From: Stenocarpella maydis
Taxonomy: Eukaryota; Ascomycota; Sordariomycetes; Diaporthales; Diaporthaceae
Length of the DNA stretch: 64,000 nucleotides
Assembly (NCBI GenBank): GCA_002270565.1
Contig: NQMI01000081.1
Span: 149,930 to 213,929 of the forward strand
Direction: 5' to 3'
Shown: in pieces, positions 47,012-57,307 of the stretch
Position numbering within the stretch: the stretch's first letter is position 1
Layout of the letters: every line of letters begins with the position of its first letter
Program-made: the position numbers and the translations under genes
The notes under the pieces: model-generated
Told to the model about the DNA's origin: nothing
Seen by the model: the letters and a program-made list of their open reading frames with translations, nothing else
Database searches by the model: none

Positions 47012-50000
47012 TTTTGTTCGTTCTGTCTTTCCCCCCTCTCCCCCTTCGGAGGGGCTGCGCTTGGAGGCGCAGACAGCTGAGGCGGGTGTGGTAGTTACCT
47101 ACCTAGGTATGCGACGGAGGCAGCGCCGGTTGCTGACAAGGATGGGCGCTCTGGACGGCGCGAGAGCGACAGCAAGGGCGTGTGCTGATTGACTGACTGT
47201 CAGATTGAGATGCGACCCCAGGAAGGTGGGAGGGGCCGGGACAGCTTGCAAGAGTGAAACTAACGAATGACGACTAATAAGCAGAGCCCTGCGTAGCCTT
47301 GCTTGCCCCGCGAGAGGACAACCAGGGAGGAGGAGAGAGCAGAGGCCAGGCGGGTGTTATTATTTAGAAATGGCCCTCAACGACAGCCTCACGGCACCGA
47401 TGGCCTCGGCGGGTGGTGGCAATTGTGATGTTGTTATGTGCGGTGGGAGGGCTGGGCCAGGGTCACTCGAGCAGGGGAGGGCCGAGGGCAGAGCAGAGGG
47501 GCAGGCTCCAAGCGCAAAAGCATATAAAGTCGGTGAAGACGCTGTAATCTGTGCAGGGCACCACAAGCGCGCACGCACAGGCGCAGCAAAAACAAGTGCT
47601 GCGTGCGTGGGCGGGAGGGCATACGGAGCAGTGTCTCAGAGGGACGGAGGGGTAGAGGGCCGGATGAGGCAGGCGGGTGAGGCATGGTGCCGGCCATACC
47701 ATGCACCCTCCGAGAGGAGCATGAAAACGAACATGGACATGCGAGGCGCGGAGGCGGAGGCGGGAGCGTGACTCGGAGAACAGACGAAGTGCTATTACAT
47801 AGCATTCCGTCCTTGGTCCGTTTATCAGTCTGTGCCTCCTGAGAACCCCGAAATCTGGTTGACAGGGCCCCCTACCGTGATCGAGATGCCATGTGCCGAC
47901 CTGCTGTGCCCACTACGGCAGTATGAAGTACCTAATGTATGTACCCGCAACGGCACGAGAGGGGCGCATCTGCAGACATGGGGGGGGCAGGCACATGGGC
48001 ATGATCGGCCTGGGAGGGCACCTATCACCGTCGCCCCCTGTTCCTTCTTCCCTCCTCTTCTTTTTCAGCGCGGCGTTTCGCCCAGCTGGTCCGCCCGCCT
48101 GCACCTGATGTCCCCCCGGGCCTTGGGGTTGCAGCCCCATCTGTCCCACGCAGATGCCGATGCAGGCGCCGATGCAGCAGGCGCATGCGCACCTACCCAG
48201 GGAGTGTACACTACCATTACTTATTAGTAACCACTGGCCCTGGCCCCGTGTCTGCCCCTCTGCCCCTCTGCCCCTCTGCACGGTCACCTGCAGCTCGCCT
48301 ACATGAGCGTCCTGTACGAGACCGGCGCCCGCCTGCTGCAGTCCTCCGTCCATGTCTAGTGTGGTGTAGTCAGGCACCCCACCCCCCTGGCAGCCCTAAT
48401 GCAGCTCGGCTTCTCGCCCCCAGAGCCTCATCCTTACCGTCGTCATCATTACTGCCCTCCTCCGAGGGGGCACACCGAGACCACGCCCGCCAGGTTCTGG
48501 CCCTGCTAGAGTGGCCCAGGCGCTGGCTTGCGACAAATCCCAGCCCTCCCCGAGACGCGCGGCTACACGGACTCGACCACTTTGCCCACGCCACCACAGA
48601 TTGCCAGGGAAGAGCTCCTGTGGGGCTCTGCCCACAACTTCCCCGGCTCCTGGGATCCGCCTGCAGCTGACAGCGGCGATCCATGTGCGAGCGCCCCTGC
48701 AGCCCAGCCCGGACGAACACCACTCCCTTCCGGTGGAGGGGCGCGCTGCTTCTCAGACCACCCTGCCTGCGTCCTCTCCGCCGACGTCGCACGTCGCAGA
48801 ATCCCACTGCAGGCTTATTAACTGGAAACTTGCCAACCGGCCTAGCCTGTGCGCTCGCCTGCGACACCACACCGCCCCAAGGCATCCCGCGGCTTCTCTT
48901 CCGCCAAAGACTGGCTGCCATTCACTGTTCCCGAGTCGAGATTTGACTCTTCCACCCTGGCGCTACTGATACTGTGCATATGCTCTGGGGAGGGGCGAAG
49001 AAGCATCTTGCCTGCCGTACCACGATGCTTCCGTCTCCAGACGACAGGGCCTGGAGCTCTTCCGGTTGGGCACACCAGGTCCTCGTCCATGCGCGCTCAC
49101 TCGCGCGGAAACGTCTGCCCTGGCCCGGATTTTCTAATCGTCATATTTCTACACCGCTTTCTGCCGACTGGCCCTTTGGTGCTCCTCTGCCGCGGCCGAG
49201 TCGCCAGAGGTTGTCTGCAGACGTTGATGAATGTGCTGCCTGTTCATGTGCCTATCCCAGGCAAGACATCTGCGGGCAACAACAAAAGCTCGCGAGAATG
49301 GGAACCGCCAGGTGCAGGCAGGCCCGACATCGCATTGCGACTTGCGCTTCCCGCTGCGACACTCCTAAACACAATTTGCTTTACCTGGGGCGCCAGGTTC
49401 AGATCGATCACGCCCTCGCAAGACCAAACTCGCTCAGTGCGACGCCGCGCTCAGCCTCTAGAAATCAGGATGAAGCTTCGCTATTGACTTGGGCAGGAGA
49501 ACCGGGGGAGCCGGTGCTGAAACATCCCTGCTCACACGCATTCATTTGGGTCAAGATGTGCCAGCCTCAATGCGCTGGAACCCACCGAGCACTTACCCAT
49601 TACCACGGCAGGCAATACCCGCAGAAACTCAATCACCCAAGGACAAACGGAATCACACCATAGCCGCCACCCTCGGGAAGGCATAGAACTTTTCATCGCA
49701 GCCAAGCAAGAGGGGCCGTGATGCCGTCGCGCAGTCTAGGTCGTAATCCAGGAGCTGATGGCATCGAGCCTCGCACATGCTCCTAGTGCGCCATAAAAGC
49801 CGGTGTGCCCTGGCAGCAAGGATGCCATCGAGCCTGAGTATGTGCGCTTGGTCCCCTTGGCCTGATGGCTTGAGAGAGCTGTTCAACCCTGGTTTGGTGG
49901 CTGGGAAGGCACCGGCAAGCCGGCATGCTGTTTCCGTATGCGGAGAGCATCTTCCTCGGCCTCCCTCGACTTCCGTCCTGGGTTGCCTTGAGTTTTGTCT

Positions 50001-50389
50001 ACCTTGGGTAACGAGCGGCTCAGACGGTGGGCACTTGGGCCGCCTCTCGCCGGGGAGAAGGGGGGGGGGTGGCTGAAGTTCGGGTTCTCGAGTTCGAGTT
50101 CGAGCTCGAGGTGTCAACAAAGGCAGACGTAGTCATGTAATGGCTGGTCGGATGTTCCGGGACGACATGCAAACCCGCTGAACAAGACCATCATGCTTCA
50201 CACAGTTCTTCCATTGTAGAGTAGCACTGTAGCGCCAGCCACCGCCTGGCCATCAACGTACCACATGTCGCCGGATCCCTGGCGAGTGCTCCGTAATACA
50301 AATGTGATGATCTCCCCCGGGCGCCCCCGTCATCTACCGCTCCCCCGCCCGGCCCACCTGTGAACGCATTGTCCCACCACTATCAATCA

Positions 50390-52069
50390 CTAAAACTCCA
50401 GGTCGAGTGAATGCTCATCCAGCGCCAGCCGGACCGCGGCCCGCGCGTCGTCCAAGATTCTATAGGGCCTCTGGTGTCTGTCCGTCCCGAGTTGTTCGAG
50501 CGGCATGGTGTCCTTGTTCCAGACGCCCGTCCGCACGAGGCAGGGCTTCCAGTCAGGGGCGCTGCCGAGCGGGAGCCCCTCGTCCCTCGACCCCTTGATG
50601 TGCTTGTTCCACCTGCGCGCCCCGACAATGTCGCTGGCCGGGTTGTCGCCGACCATGTAGACCTCGCCCGGGGCGGGCAGGCCGCGGCGGCTGCAGTGGC
50701 GCTCCAGCGCGGCCCAGGCGTAGGCATAGGTGGCGGGCACGGGCTTGCCGAACTCGAAGGTCCTGAAGAGCTTGCGGCTTGGCCCTTTCATGATGCCGTG
50801 GCTCATGACGGTGCGCACCGCCCTGCGGAAGGCGCCCTGGCCCAGCCGGGGCTGGTGGTAGCCCGTGCTCCACAGCATGTCCATGTTGCTGAAGATGATG
50901 GGCGGCTGGCCGTCGTTCTGCCAGCGCATCTCGGGGGGCAGCGACACGTCGCCGTTGCGGCTGCTGTACGTGCCCAGGTAGCCCCGGTGCGACAGCAGGA
51001 GGTCCGTGACGATCTGCATGTCCACGGCCAGGTCGCGCGGGTCGTTGAAGGTCAGGATGCCGTCGATCTTGAGGCAGTCCTCCAGCCTCATCGCCGGGTC
51101 GGCCCTTGGGTCGTAGATGGGCCTGGGGAGGGGCAGGGTCTCCTGCCGGTCGTAGAACTCGGGCAGCGGGTCGAACGGGAAGATTTCGGGGCACGCCTTG
51201 AGGATGTCGCCGGGCGTGACCACCGACTCGAAGCCGTAGCCGTTGGCGATCCGCCGCGCCTTGGACGCGTCCGAGCCCAGGACGAGCACGGTATCCTTGC
51301 TCGAGAACCTCTTCCTGCCGAGCGACTTGCTGAGATAGTCCTCCAGCAGCGGGTGGCCCAGCTCCGTGTCGGGGTCGAGCAGCTTCTGGTACGGGGTGTG
51401 GCTCTGCACAAGGACGGACACGTCGAGCTCCACGCCGAGCTTCTCCGACAGGTCGGCCACCCTCTCGGCCTCGGTCTTGCCCCCTCCGTTCGTCAAGAGG
51501 ATGAACGGGATGTTGTTCCTCTGCAGGAACCTCAGAGTCTCGGTGGCACCGGGTATGGGCTTGGACATGTGCAGCAGCACGCCGTCGATGCTGAGAATGA
51601 AGGTCAACAAATTTGCAAAAACCGCCACAAGGCAGGAACAGCACCGGCACCGGACTCACTCAAAGGCAAACGCAAAATTCGGTCCCGCAGGCTGAGCCCC
51701 GCCCACGGCACCGGCCTCGCTGCCCAGCGGAGTCTGCGAGCTCGCCACGCTGCCGCCGTCATCTGGCCACACGCTGGTGCTGCTGCTGCCCTCGGTGCTG
51801 CCCCACCGCAATCCCGCTGCCCGCCAGGTCCGCCCCTGCGCGAGGGAGGGACGGCACCTTGCCGCCCTCGCGGGCAGTGAGCGGGCAGCCGCCGCAGGGG
51901 AGAAGGACGAGTAGCTGAGGCAGCCGCAGCCGCTAGCCCGGCCCAGCAGCGGGGCCCGCAGGAGCGGCAGCGCCTTCGCCCTCGACGCCACGCTCATCCT
52001 GGCCCTTTGGAGCTCTCTCTCTCGGTTGCCTGCCCGTACAGGCGGACGAGGCAGGTGTGAGAGGGGCAC
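50390..52069 (-). CDS. HAD-superfamily hydrolase, CECR5/HDHD5 family, probably mitochondrial
   Basis: Model complement(join(50390..51590,51660..52069)), 536 residues. The 69-bp intron (GTGAGT..CTCAG) splits the codon of Asp137 and restores HAD motif I, DIDGVL. A frame running straight through lacks the first aspartate, so the splice is required. Other motifs: LLTNGGG (about 168-174) as motif II, a FGKP lysine before motif IV, and MVGDNPASDIVGAR (about 450) as motif IV. This order, with a C2-type cap, matches the TIGR01456 group that includes human HDHD5 (CECR5). These are presumed phosphatases; the natural substrate is not known. A second in-frame ATG at 51997 begins MSVASRAKALPLLR, an Arg/Ser/Leu-rich, acid-free stretch typical of mitochondrial presequences, so the shorter 512-residue start may be the real one. 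Confidence 0.88.
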
Positions 52070-53407
52070 GGCGAGGGGATTTGTGTGTGCGTGCCGGATG
52101 ACGGCCGGTTATGGGGCTATGTGGGTGTGGCACCGCAAGCTGGAAGCCGGAGCTGGGGGGTAGCGACCCTGTGTTGTGTGTACGCACGTGCAGGAAGGTT
52201 GGAGATGCAGCTGCCGTCGAGCTTGTCGAGACTGACGTCTCCGGCCCCGCCAAGGAGCCAAGCAACAACCACTCAACCCCTGCCGTGACGGAACGGCAAG
52301 CTGCAGAAGATGCCGCCGTGTGGGTGGGGCTGCGGCACATTTGGAGGCTCAATCCATGACTTCACGCCCACCATCATCAATCGCCTGGGCCCTGAGATGC
52401 TCCAAGCAGACTTGAATGTCCTTCACTCTTCATCCCTCCCGTCCACACTCACAGCCCACAGTGTTCAGCACATGAAGCATCGCCAGTCACCAACCGCTAA
52501 GAATTACTGCCGCCGGCTTTCTGCCAGCCGAGGGCCTCTGATAATTACTCTCGCTCCTACAGGAATATATACAATTACAGCTCGCTCTTCTGGTCTTCAG
52601 CCTTGCCCCCACTTCTATTACCCTTGCTCCTTCGCATCACCCCCGCTCCAGCTGTCTGCGGCGCGTAGGTTGTGGGTCCAGCGGGCCAATGCCGTGTCGC
52701 TCGACCCAGAATGGCGAGAGATGACCTCCGCCCGGCGCAGGGAGTCGAGCATGACGAGCCATGTGCCCTCTCCTCACTTCGACCCGTGGGCCAGGCTCGT
52801 GGCCACGCTCATACGACATGGCCAACCATCTGGGTGGGCTCTTGGGAGAGCTTGAACCCCCCCCCCCCGAGCTTTATGGTCTCGTCGTCTGCGTGGTCTT
52901 CTTCAAGACCATTGCCAACCCGACAGCCCGTGTTTGCGACCGAGCATTAATGTCCCGAAGAAATAATCCCATACACAACAGTCCCTTCTAGTGCAGATAT
53001 GGCCTCCCTCCCTCCTGTCTCAAAGATCTGCACCCCCCCCCCCCGCAGGAGTAGGATAGACAGGAAATACTAAGTGGGTGTGTACAATATGGTATCAGTA
53101 GCAGTCGGTTGTGTACACCGGATAACAACACATCATCCCCTGTCAAACGCAAATAAAACAAAATAAGAGCTTGGTCGCCGTATGCCACCGATGCATGCTA
53201 TGCAATAAGATACTGCCGTCTGCCGTCTCTTGTGTCCAATTCCTGGTTCCCAAATCCCCGCCGCACGTAATCAAAAGGATGTGACAGAGCACATCTCGGT
53301 CGCCAGCGCCGCCAGGCTGTAATCTGTCCGCCCGGGTGTGGCCTTCGCTAAGATCCAGAGGATCCAGGTGCAAGACAGCGGCACAATTCACCAAGGCACC
53401 GTGAGGC
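52070..53407. other. Intergenic between two minus-strand genes
   Basis: Contains the HAD gene promoter and the 3' region of the coiled-coil protein. C-homopolymer runs occur near 52859 and 53031. No gene is supported. Confidence 0.6.
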
Positions 53408-55717
53408 CTAGGCCCGGCTGACTTGGCTCTGGCCGGCGCTCGTCCTGCTTCGCGTCTCGTCTTCTTCGAGCACGTCGCTGAGCCGGGTCGGGTGGTGGTG
53501 GCGGGGCATGGTCTCCCAGCCGGGGGGCGCATAGCCAGTGCCCGTGTAGTCGGGCTGGTTCGGGGTATACGTCCCTGACCACTGAGACGCCGAAGGAGGG
53601 TAGCTAACGCCGTGCTGTGCCGAAGGAGTCTCGTAGTCTTCTGTCCAAGAGTCAGAGTCATCGTCTCCTGGCGTGCCCGGGGCGCGGTAGGGGACTCTGT
53701 CTCCGTTCGAGTCCCGAACAAAGTTGCCTTGAGCATCGATGACGTACTCACCTTCGCTATAGCCTGCCTCGGATCCTCCTTCGGCAGTGTACGGCCGCTC
53801 CTCTTCGATCTCTTGTGGCGGCTGGTAGTAGCCTCCTCCCGCACCTGAGCTGGGTGCTGCCGGCGGCGGGGGCTTGGCCTGGGAGTACTGGGGGTACTGC
53901 TGTTGCGGCTCGGGCTGTTGCTGCTGTCGTGGTTCGCGGCTGCTCGGTCCCCTGCTGGGAACACCTTGGGTCATCGGCACCACCTGCACGCCTCCGACAA
54001 TGGTGGGCAGGCCCTGTTGCAGGGAGAACGTGCGATCGCGCTCCTCTTGCTCCCGGCGACCCAGCTCCTCCCAAGCTCGGCGTGCCTCCTCCTTCGAGAT
54101 GAAGAGCTCCTTCTGCATCTCATTGACGCGCTTCTGCGTCTTGGAGTTTGCACGCTCGTTCTCGATTGCCTCCTGGATGGCGGCTGCCTTGGACTGGCGC
54201 TCCTCTCGCAACTGACGCTCAAGAGACGCCTTAGTCTCCTCGTGACGTTCCAGCTCCGAGCGGGTCTCGAAGAACCACCGCTGGAACTTGCGCTCTGAGC
54301 TTGCGCGGAGTCGCTGGAGCTCAACAACTGCGTGGAACAGGTTCGCGCCAGCTGCTGATAGGTCACTGACTTGGCGCGAAAGCTGCGCGGAAACAGGGTC
54401 TCGATCGATCTCGTCCGCGTGTTGTTGCAACTTCCGTATCCAGAACGACGTCAGGCCCTCCCAATGAGCTGAAAGCGCCTCCCAGCGCTCAAACGCGTGC
54501 GGGAATGAGTTCCTCGGCTGGGTCTTGGTCGTCGTGGAGGCGTCAGCAGGCTGCGCCGTCGGTGCGCTTGGCACCTGCTCACCGGCGCCACCGCTGTCTG
54601 GCATGCCGGAGAATTGGTGAGCCTGCTGCTGCTGCTGCTGCTGCTGCGCGGCTGACGATCGTGACTGACGATGTGACTGGGTAGATTGGTGCGGTCTAAG
54701 TGCTGGCTGTGGCGCCGAGGGCTGTTGTTGCCTGCGTTGCGCCCCTTCGGTGGGGTCCAGCGTTTGTGTGGGCATGGAAGCAGAGGGGTCACTTCCTTGA
54801 GCCATGCCAGTAGATGGTCCAGCGCCAGCAGCAGGGGGCCTACGCTCCGCCAATCTTCTCTGTTGCTCTTCCGCTAACCTTGCCTCGTTCTCGGCGTGCT
54901 GCCGCTCCAGCCGATCACGTTCCGCACGCTGGCGCTCCTCCCTTGCCTGGCGTTCCCGCATGATCATCCTCGGGCCCTTGATTCCTGATGGCGAGCCCGT
55001 CTGAGCCGGTGGGGCCGTCGGCCTCGATGTCGAGGAGGAGAAACCGTTCGTGACGGCGGGCTGGCCGCCGGAACTGCGGAGGTCGGCCATCGACGCGTTC
55101 TCTTCGATCAGGTCGGGGGTGAAAGGGTTGGGCTGTCTCAATGCTTCCTCGAGCGCCCAGAGAATCGCACTGTGAGTATGCTTGGAGATGTGAACAGCTG
55201 GGTGTGCGGCCTTCCGGTGGGTCCGATTTGAGGATGAGCTCCTTGGAGGGATGAAGGACGGAGGAAGAGTTGTCGAAGCCTCGAGGGGATCGCTGAGTAG
55301 GTCCTGAGAGAGCTGCCGTACCGGTCGCGGCGGCTCTTTTCTTGCGGCCTGCTCAGGCGTACGTTTCGGGCCAGCTGTCGCAAAGAGCCCTCCGGGGCTG
55401 ATACCAACCGAGACTGCTTCCAAGTGAACGCGTCTTGGAGGCGAGGCAGGCTGGTTTGGAGGCGGGCTCGGGGTGTCGACAAAGCGGGGGGTACGGCGCA
55501 AGCCGCGATGCGACAGCGGTGTGGACGCGCCCGACCTGGAGCTGTGGTCGGGAGAGATTGGGGTCTGCGATCGACGGAGAGTGCGCTGCTGGCGCTGCTG
55601 GGGTGGTTCGGGGGTTTCGTAACGTTCGTAACGGTCGTAAGAAGGGGATTGGACCGGGTCGGTCACCTTTGCGGTCGCCTTTTGCTTATCGCCAGACAGG
55701 ACTGTAAAGGTGGACAA
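53408..55717 (-). CDS. Coiled-coil, low-complexity protein of unknown function
   Basis: A single uninterrupted frame of 769 residues; no intron is needed. I do not recognise the family. Residues 1-170 are disordered, rich in Pro/Ser/Arg with many SP/TP sites. A short ordered segment follows at about 175-212 (ISKHTHSAILWALEEALRQP, then an acidic stretch). A highly charged Arg/Glu single helix spans 252-294. A Gln/Pro/Ser-rich linker holds an eight-Gln run (about 358-365). A Trp-rich block at 406-485 (HAFERWEALSAHWEGL, FWIRKLQQ, KFQRWFFE) looks like the conserved core and runs into a long coiled coil (481-565). Residues 570-769 are Pro/Gln/Gly/Tyr-rich and disordered. The design suggests a scaffold or cytoskeletal/septal adaptor, which is inference from composition only. 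The gene is tandem with the HAD hydrolase, with 1.3 kb between them. Confidence 0.82.
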   Translation of the reverse strand: MSTFTVLSGDKQKATAKVTDPVQSPSYDRYERYETPEPPQQRQQRTLRRSQTPISPDHSSRSGASTPLSHRGLRRTPRFVDTPSPPPNQPASPPRRVHLEAVSVGISPGGLFATAGPKRTPEQAARKEPPRPVRQLSQDLLSDPLEASTTLPPSFIPPRSSSSNRTHRKAAHPAVHISKHTHSAILWALEEALRQPNPFTPDLIEENASMADLRSSGGQPAVTNGFSSSTSRPTAPPAQTGSPSGIKGPRMIMRERQAREERQRAERDRLERQHAENEARLAEEQQRRLAERRPPAAGAGPSTGMAQGSDPSASMPTQTLDPTEGAQRRQQQPSAPQPALRPHQSTQSHRQSRSSAAQQQQQQQQAHQFSGMPDSGGAGEQVPSAPTAQPADASTTTKTQPRNSFPHAFERWEALSAHWEGLTSFWIRKLQQHADEIDRDPVSAQLSRQVSDLSAAGANLFHAVVELQRLRASSERKFQRWFFETRSELERHEETKASLERQLREERQSKAAAIQEAIENERANSKTQKRVNEMQKELFISKEEARRAWEELGRREQEERDRTFSLQQGLPTIVGGVQVVPMTQGVPSRGPSSREPRQQQQPEPQQQYPQYSQAKPPPPAAPSSGAGGGYYQPPQEIEEERPYTAEGGSEAGYSEGEYVIDAQGNFVRDSNGDRVPYRAPGTPGDDDSDSWTEDYETPSAQHGVSYPPSASQWSGTYTPNQPDYTGTGYAPPGWETMPRHHHPTRLSDVLEEDETRSRTSAGQSQVSRA
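54623..54646 (-). repeat. (CTG)n run encoding polyglutamine
   Basis: Eight tandem CTG on the plus strand read as CAG/Gln codons on the coding strand of the coiled-coil gene. Confidence 0.9.
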
Positions 55718-57267
55718 GGTGAAGGATCACCACCCGGGAGAGTGGTGACGGGGTAAAGTCAAGTTTAGGGTTTTGTGATTGGCGATGACGAAAGTCGACC
55801 TAGACCTTGGAGGCTTCGGAGCGGTCAGCCTAGTCCGAGAGTCTGGGATCGCGGCCTGTGCCAACACGTTTCGCTCTGGCCAGCAGGTTTGGGGCTCGTG
55901 TACGGCCGGGGGGGGGGGCGAAGCTCGCAGTGCAGTGCAGCACAGATATGTGGGGGCGGCGTTCCTGACTCACCTGGAAAGTCAATTGCACGCAGAAGAA
56001 GCTCTCAGGCAAGACGCAGCAGGAAGAGAAGAGAAGCAGCCAGCAGGAGAAGATCAATTGGGTCCAGAGAGCCAAGCAGTGTGGTTGGGTTGTCGCAGCA
56101 GTGGCAGTTCGCAGTTGCAAGGATGCGCCACGATCCGTCGCATTGGAAAATGGAGGGGGCTGGTTGTGTTGGCGCGAGTAACGGGCCCGACTGCCAGTTG
56201 CAGGCGGTGCAGGATTAAGCAGGTGGCGGGCAGATGGGCCAGGCTAAAATAGAAGACCCAAGTGACGGCCCTGCTGCAGGCTGCGTCTTGTCTTGTTTGG
56301 GGTGGTGACGGTCGGTTGGGACGAATTGGCAGGCGAGCTAGGTGGGTGGGTTGGCATGAGTTGTTGACTTGTGAAGCAAGCACTCCTTCACTCACTCAGC
56401 TGGCGCTAGTGGGCAAGGCAGGTCTGTCTGTCACGTTTGCGTTTGCGATTTGCGAGACGGTTGGCGCCCTTAGGGAATAGAAAAAGAAGGGGAAAAAAAG
56501 ACCCAGGAAAAAAAAGAAGCGCGAGAGCAAGGAGAAAGAAAGGACTGGTCAGTACCACCACCAGCTGGCCCAGTTGTGTTGTGGTTTGTTCGCTGGTCCT
56601 GCTGGTTGGGCTGGTCCTGAACCTTGAATTCTGGATGACAGCTCGGCCTCTCTCTGCCCAGCTCCCACTCCTGCACCCTCTCTCTCTCTCCCTCTGGTCC
56701 CCACCTCCACTCCGATGCCCTTCACGACCGGGAGTGCCGAGGAAAATAGCTGGTCGGGCGGTGAACAGGCTGGACTGGTCATCCGGCTAATAGTCGCATG
56801 TCTGGCCAAATGGTGTCAAACACCCGCAGCCGCTGCTCCGAGCCACAGACCACCAGGCCGAGAACAGAGTGGCGATCCGAGAGAATGGATTGGAAGCCAG
56901 AAGCGAGAGCTCGAGGCTCCCTCGGCGCACGGGAATCCAGTCTGTGACAGGAGCTGCTGATGTGATGATGATATTCAGCCCGCCCCGTGGCCCACACGCA
57001 GGACCGACTCGCGCCGCGTGTCCCAGGCAAAGATGTCGCAGCGAAGGGGAGCTACCCGGGGTGATGCGCACAGGCCCTTCAGGATGACCGTGGGGCCTTT
57101 TACGAGGCCGCGCTCATTTCCTGCTGTTGTTTGTTTACCAGTGCGGTCACGTCTCCGAGCCAGCAGGATGGGCCCTTTATTTTCCTCGTCGCTGACGTGC
57201 TGCTCCCTGGTGTTGCTTGCCTCCCAGCCCCTCATGGGAGGAAATGAGTGTATGGCGGGAGGGAGGT

Positions 57268-57307
<40 letters not shown>

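Larger units (their letters stand above)
45931..50389. other. 4.5 kb intergenic region with simple repeats
   Basis: No gene is supported. A 267-codon minus frame (46121-46924) is Pro/Arg/His-rich and includes a His run that is only the translated GGT repeat. The region holds (GGT)n at 46608-46638, (CT)n at 46975-47006, a 14-bp direct repeat near 46931-46970 and an exact TACCTAGGTA palindrome at 47100-47109. Confidence 0.6.

Noticed and set aside
50411..51880. A 489-codon open frame on the plus strand opposite the HAD hydrolase
   Set aside because: Val/Ala/Gln/Arg-rich and exactly antisense to a well-supported gene; in GC-rich coding DNA the opposite frame often stays open. No domain is visible.
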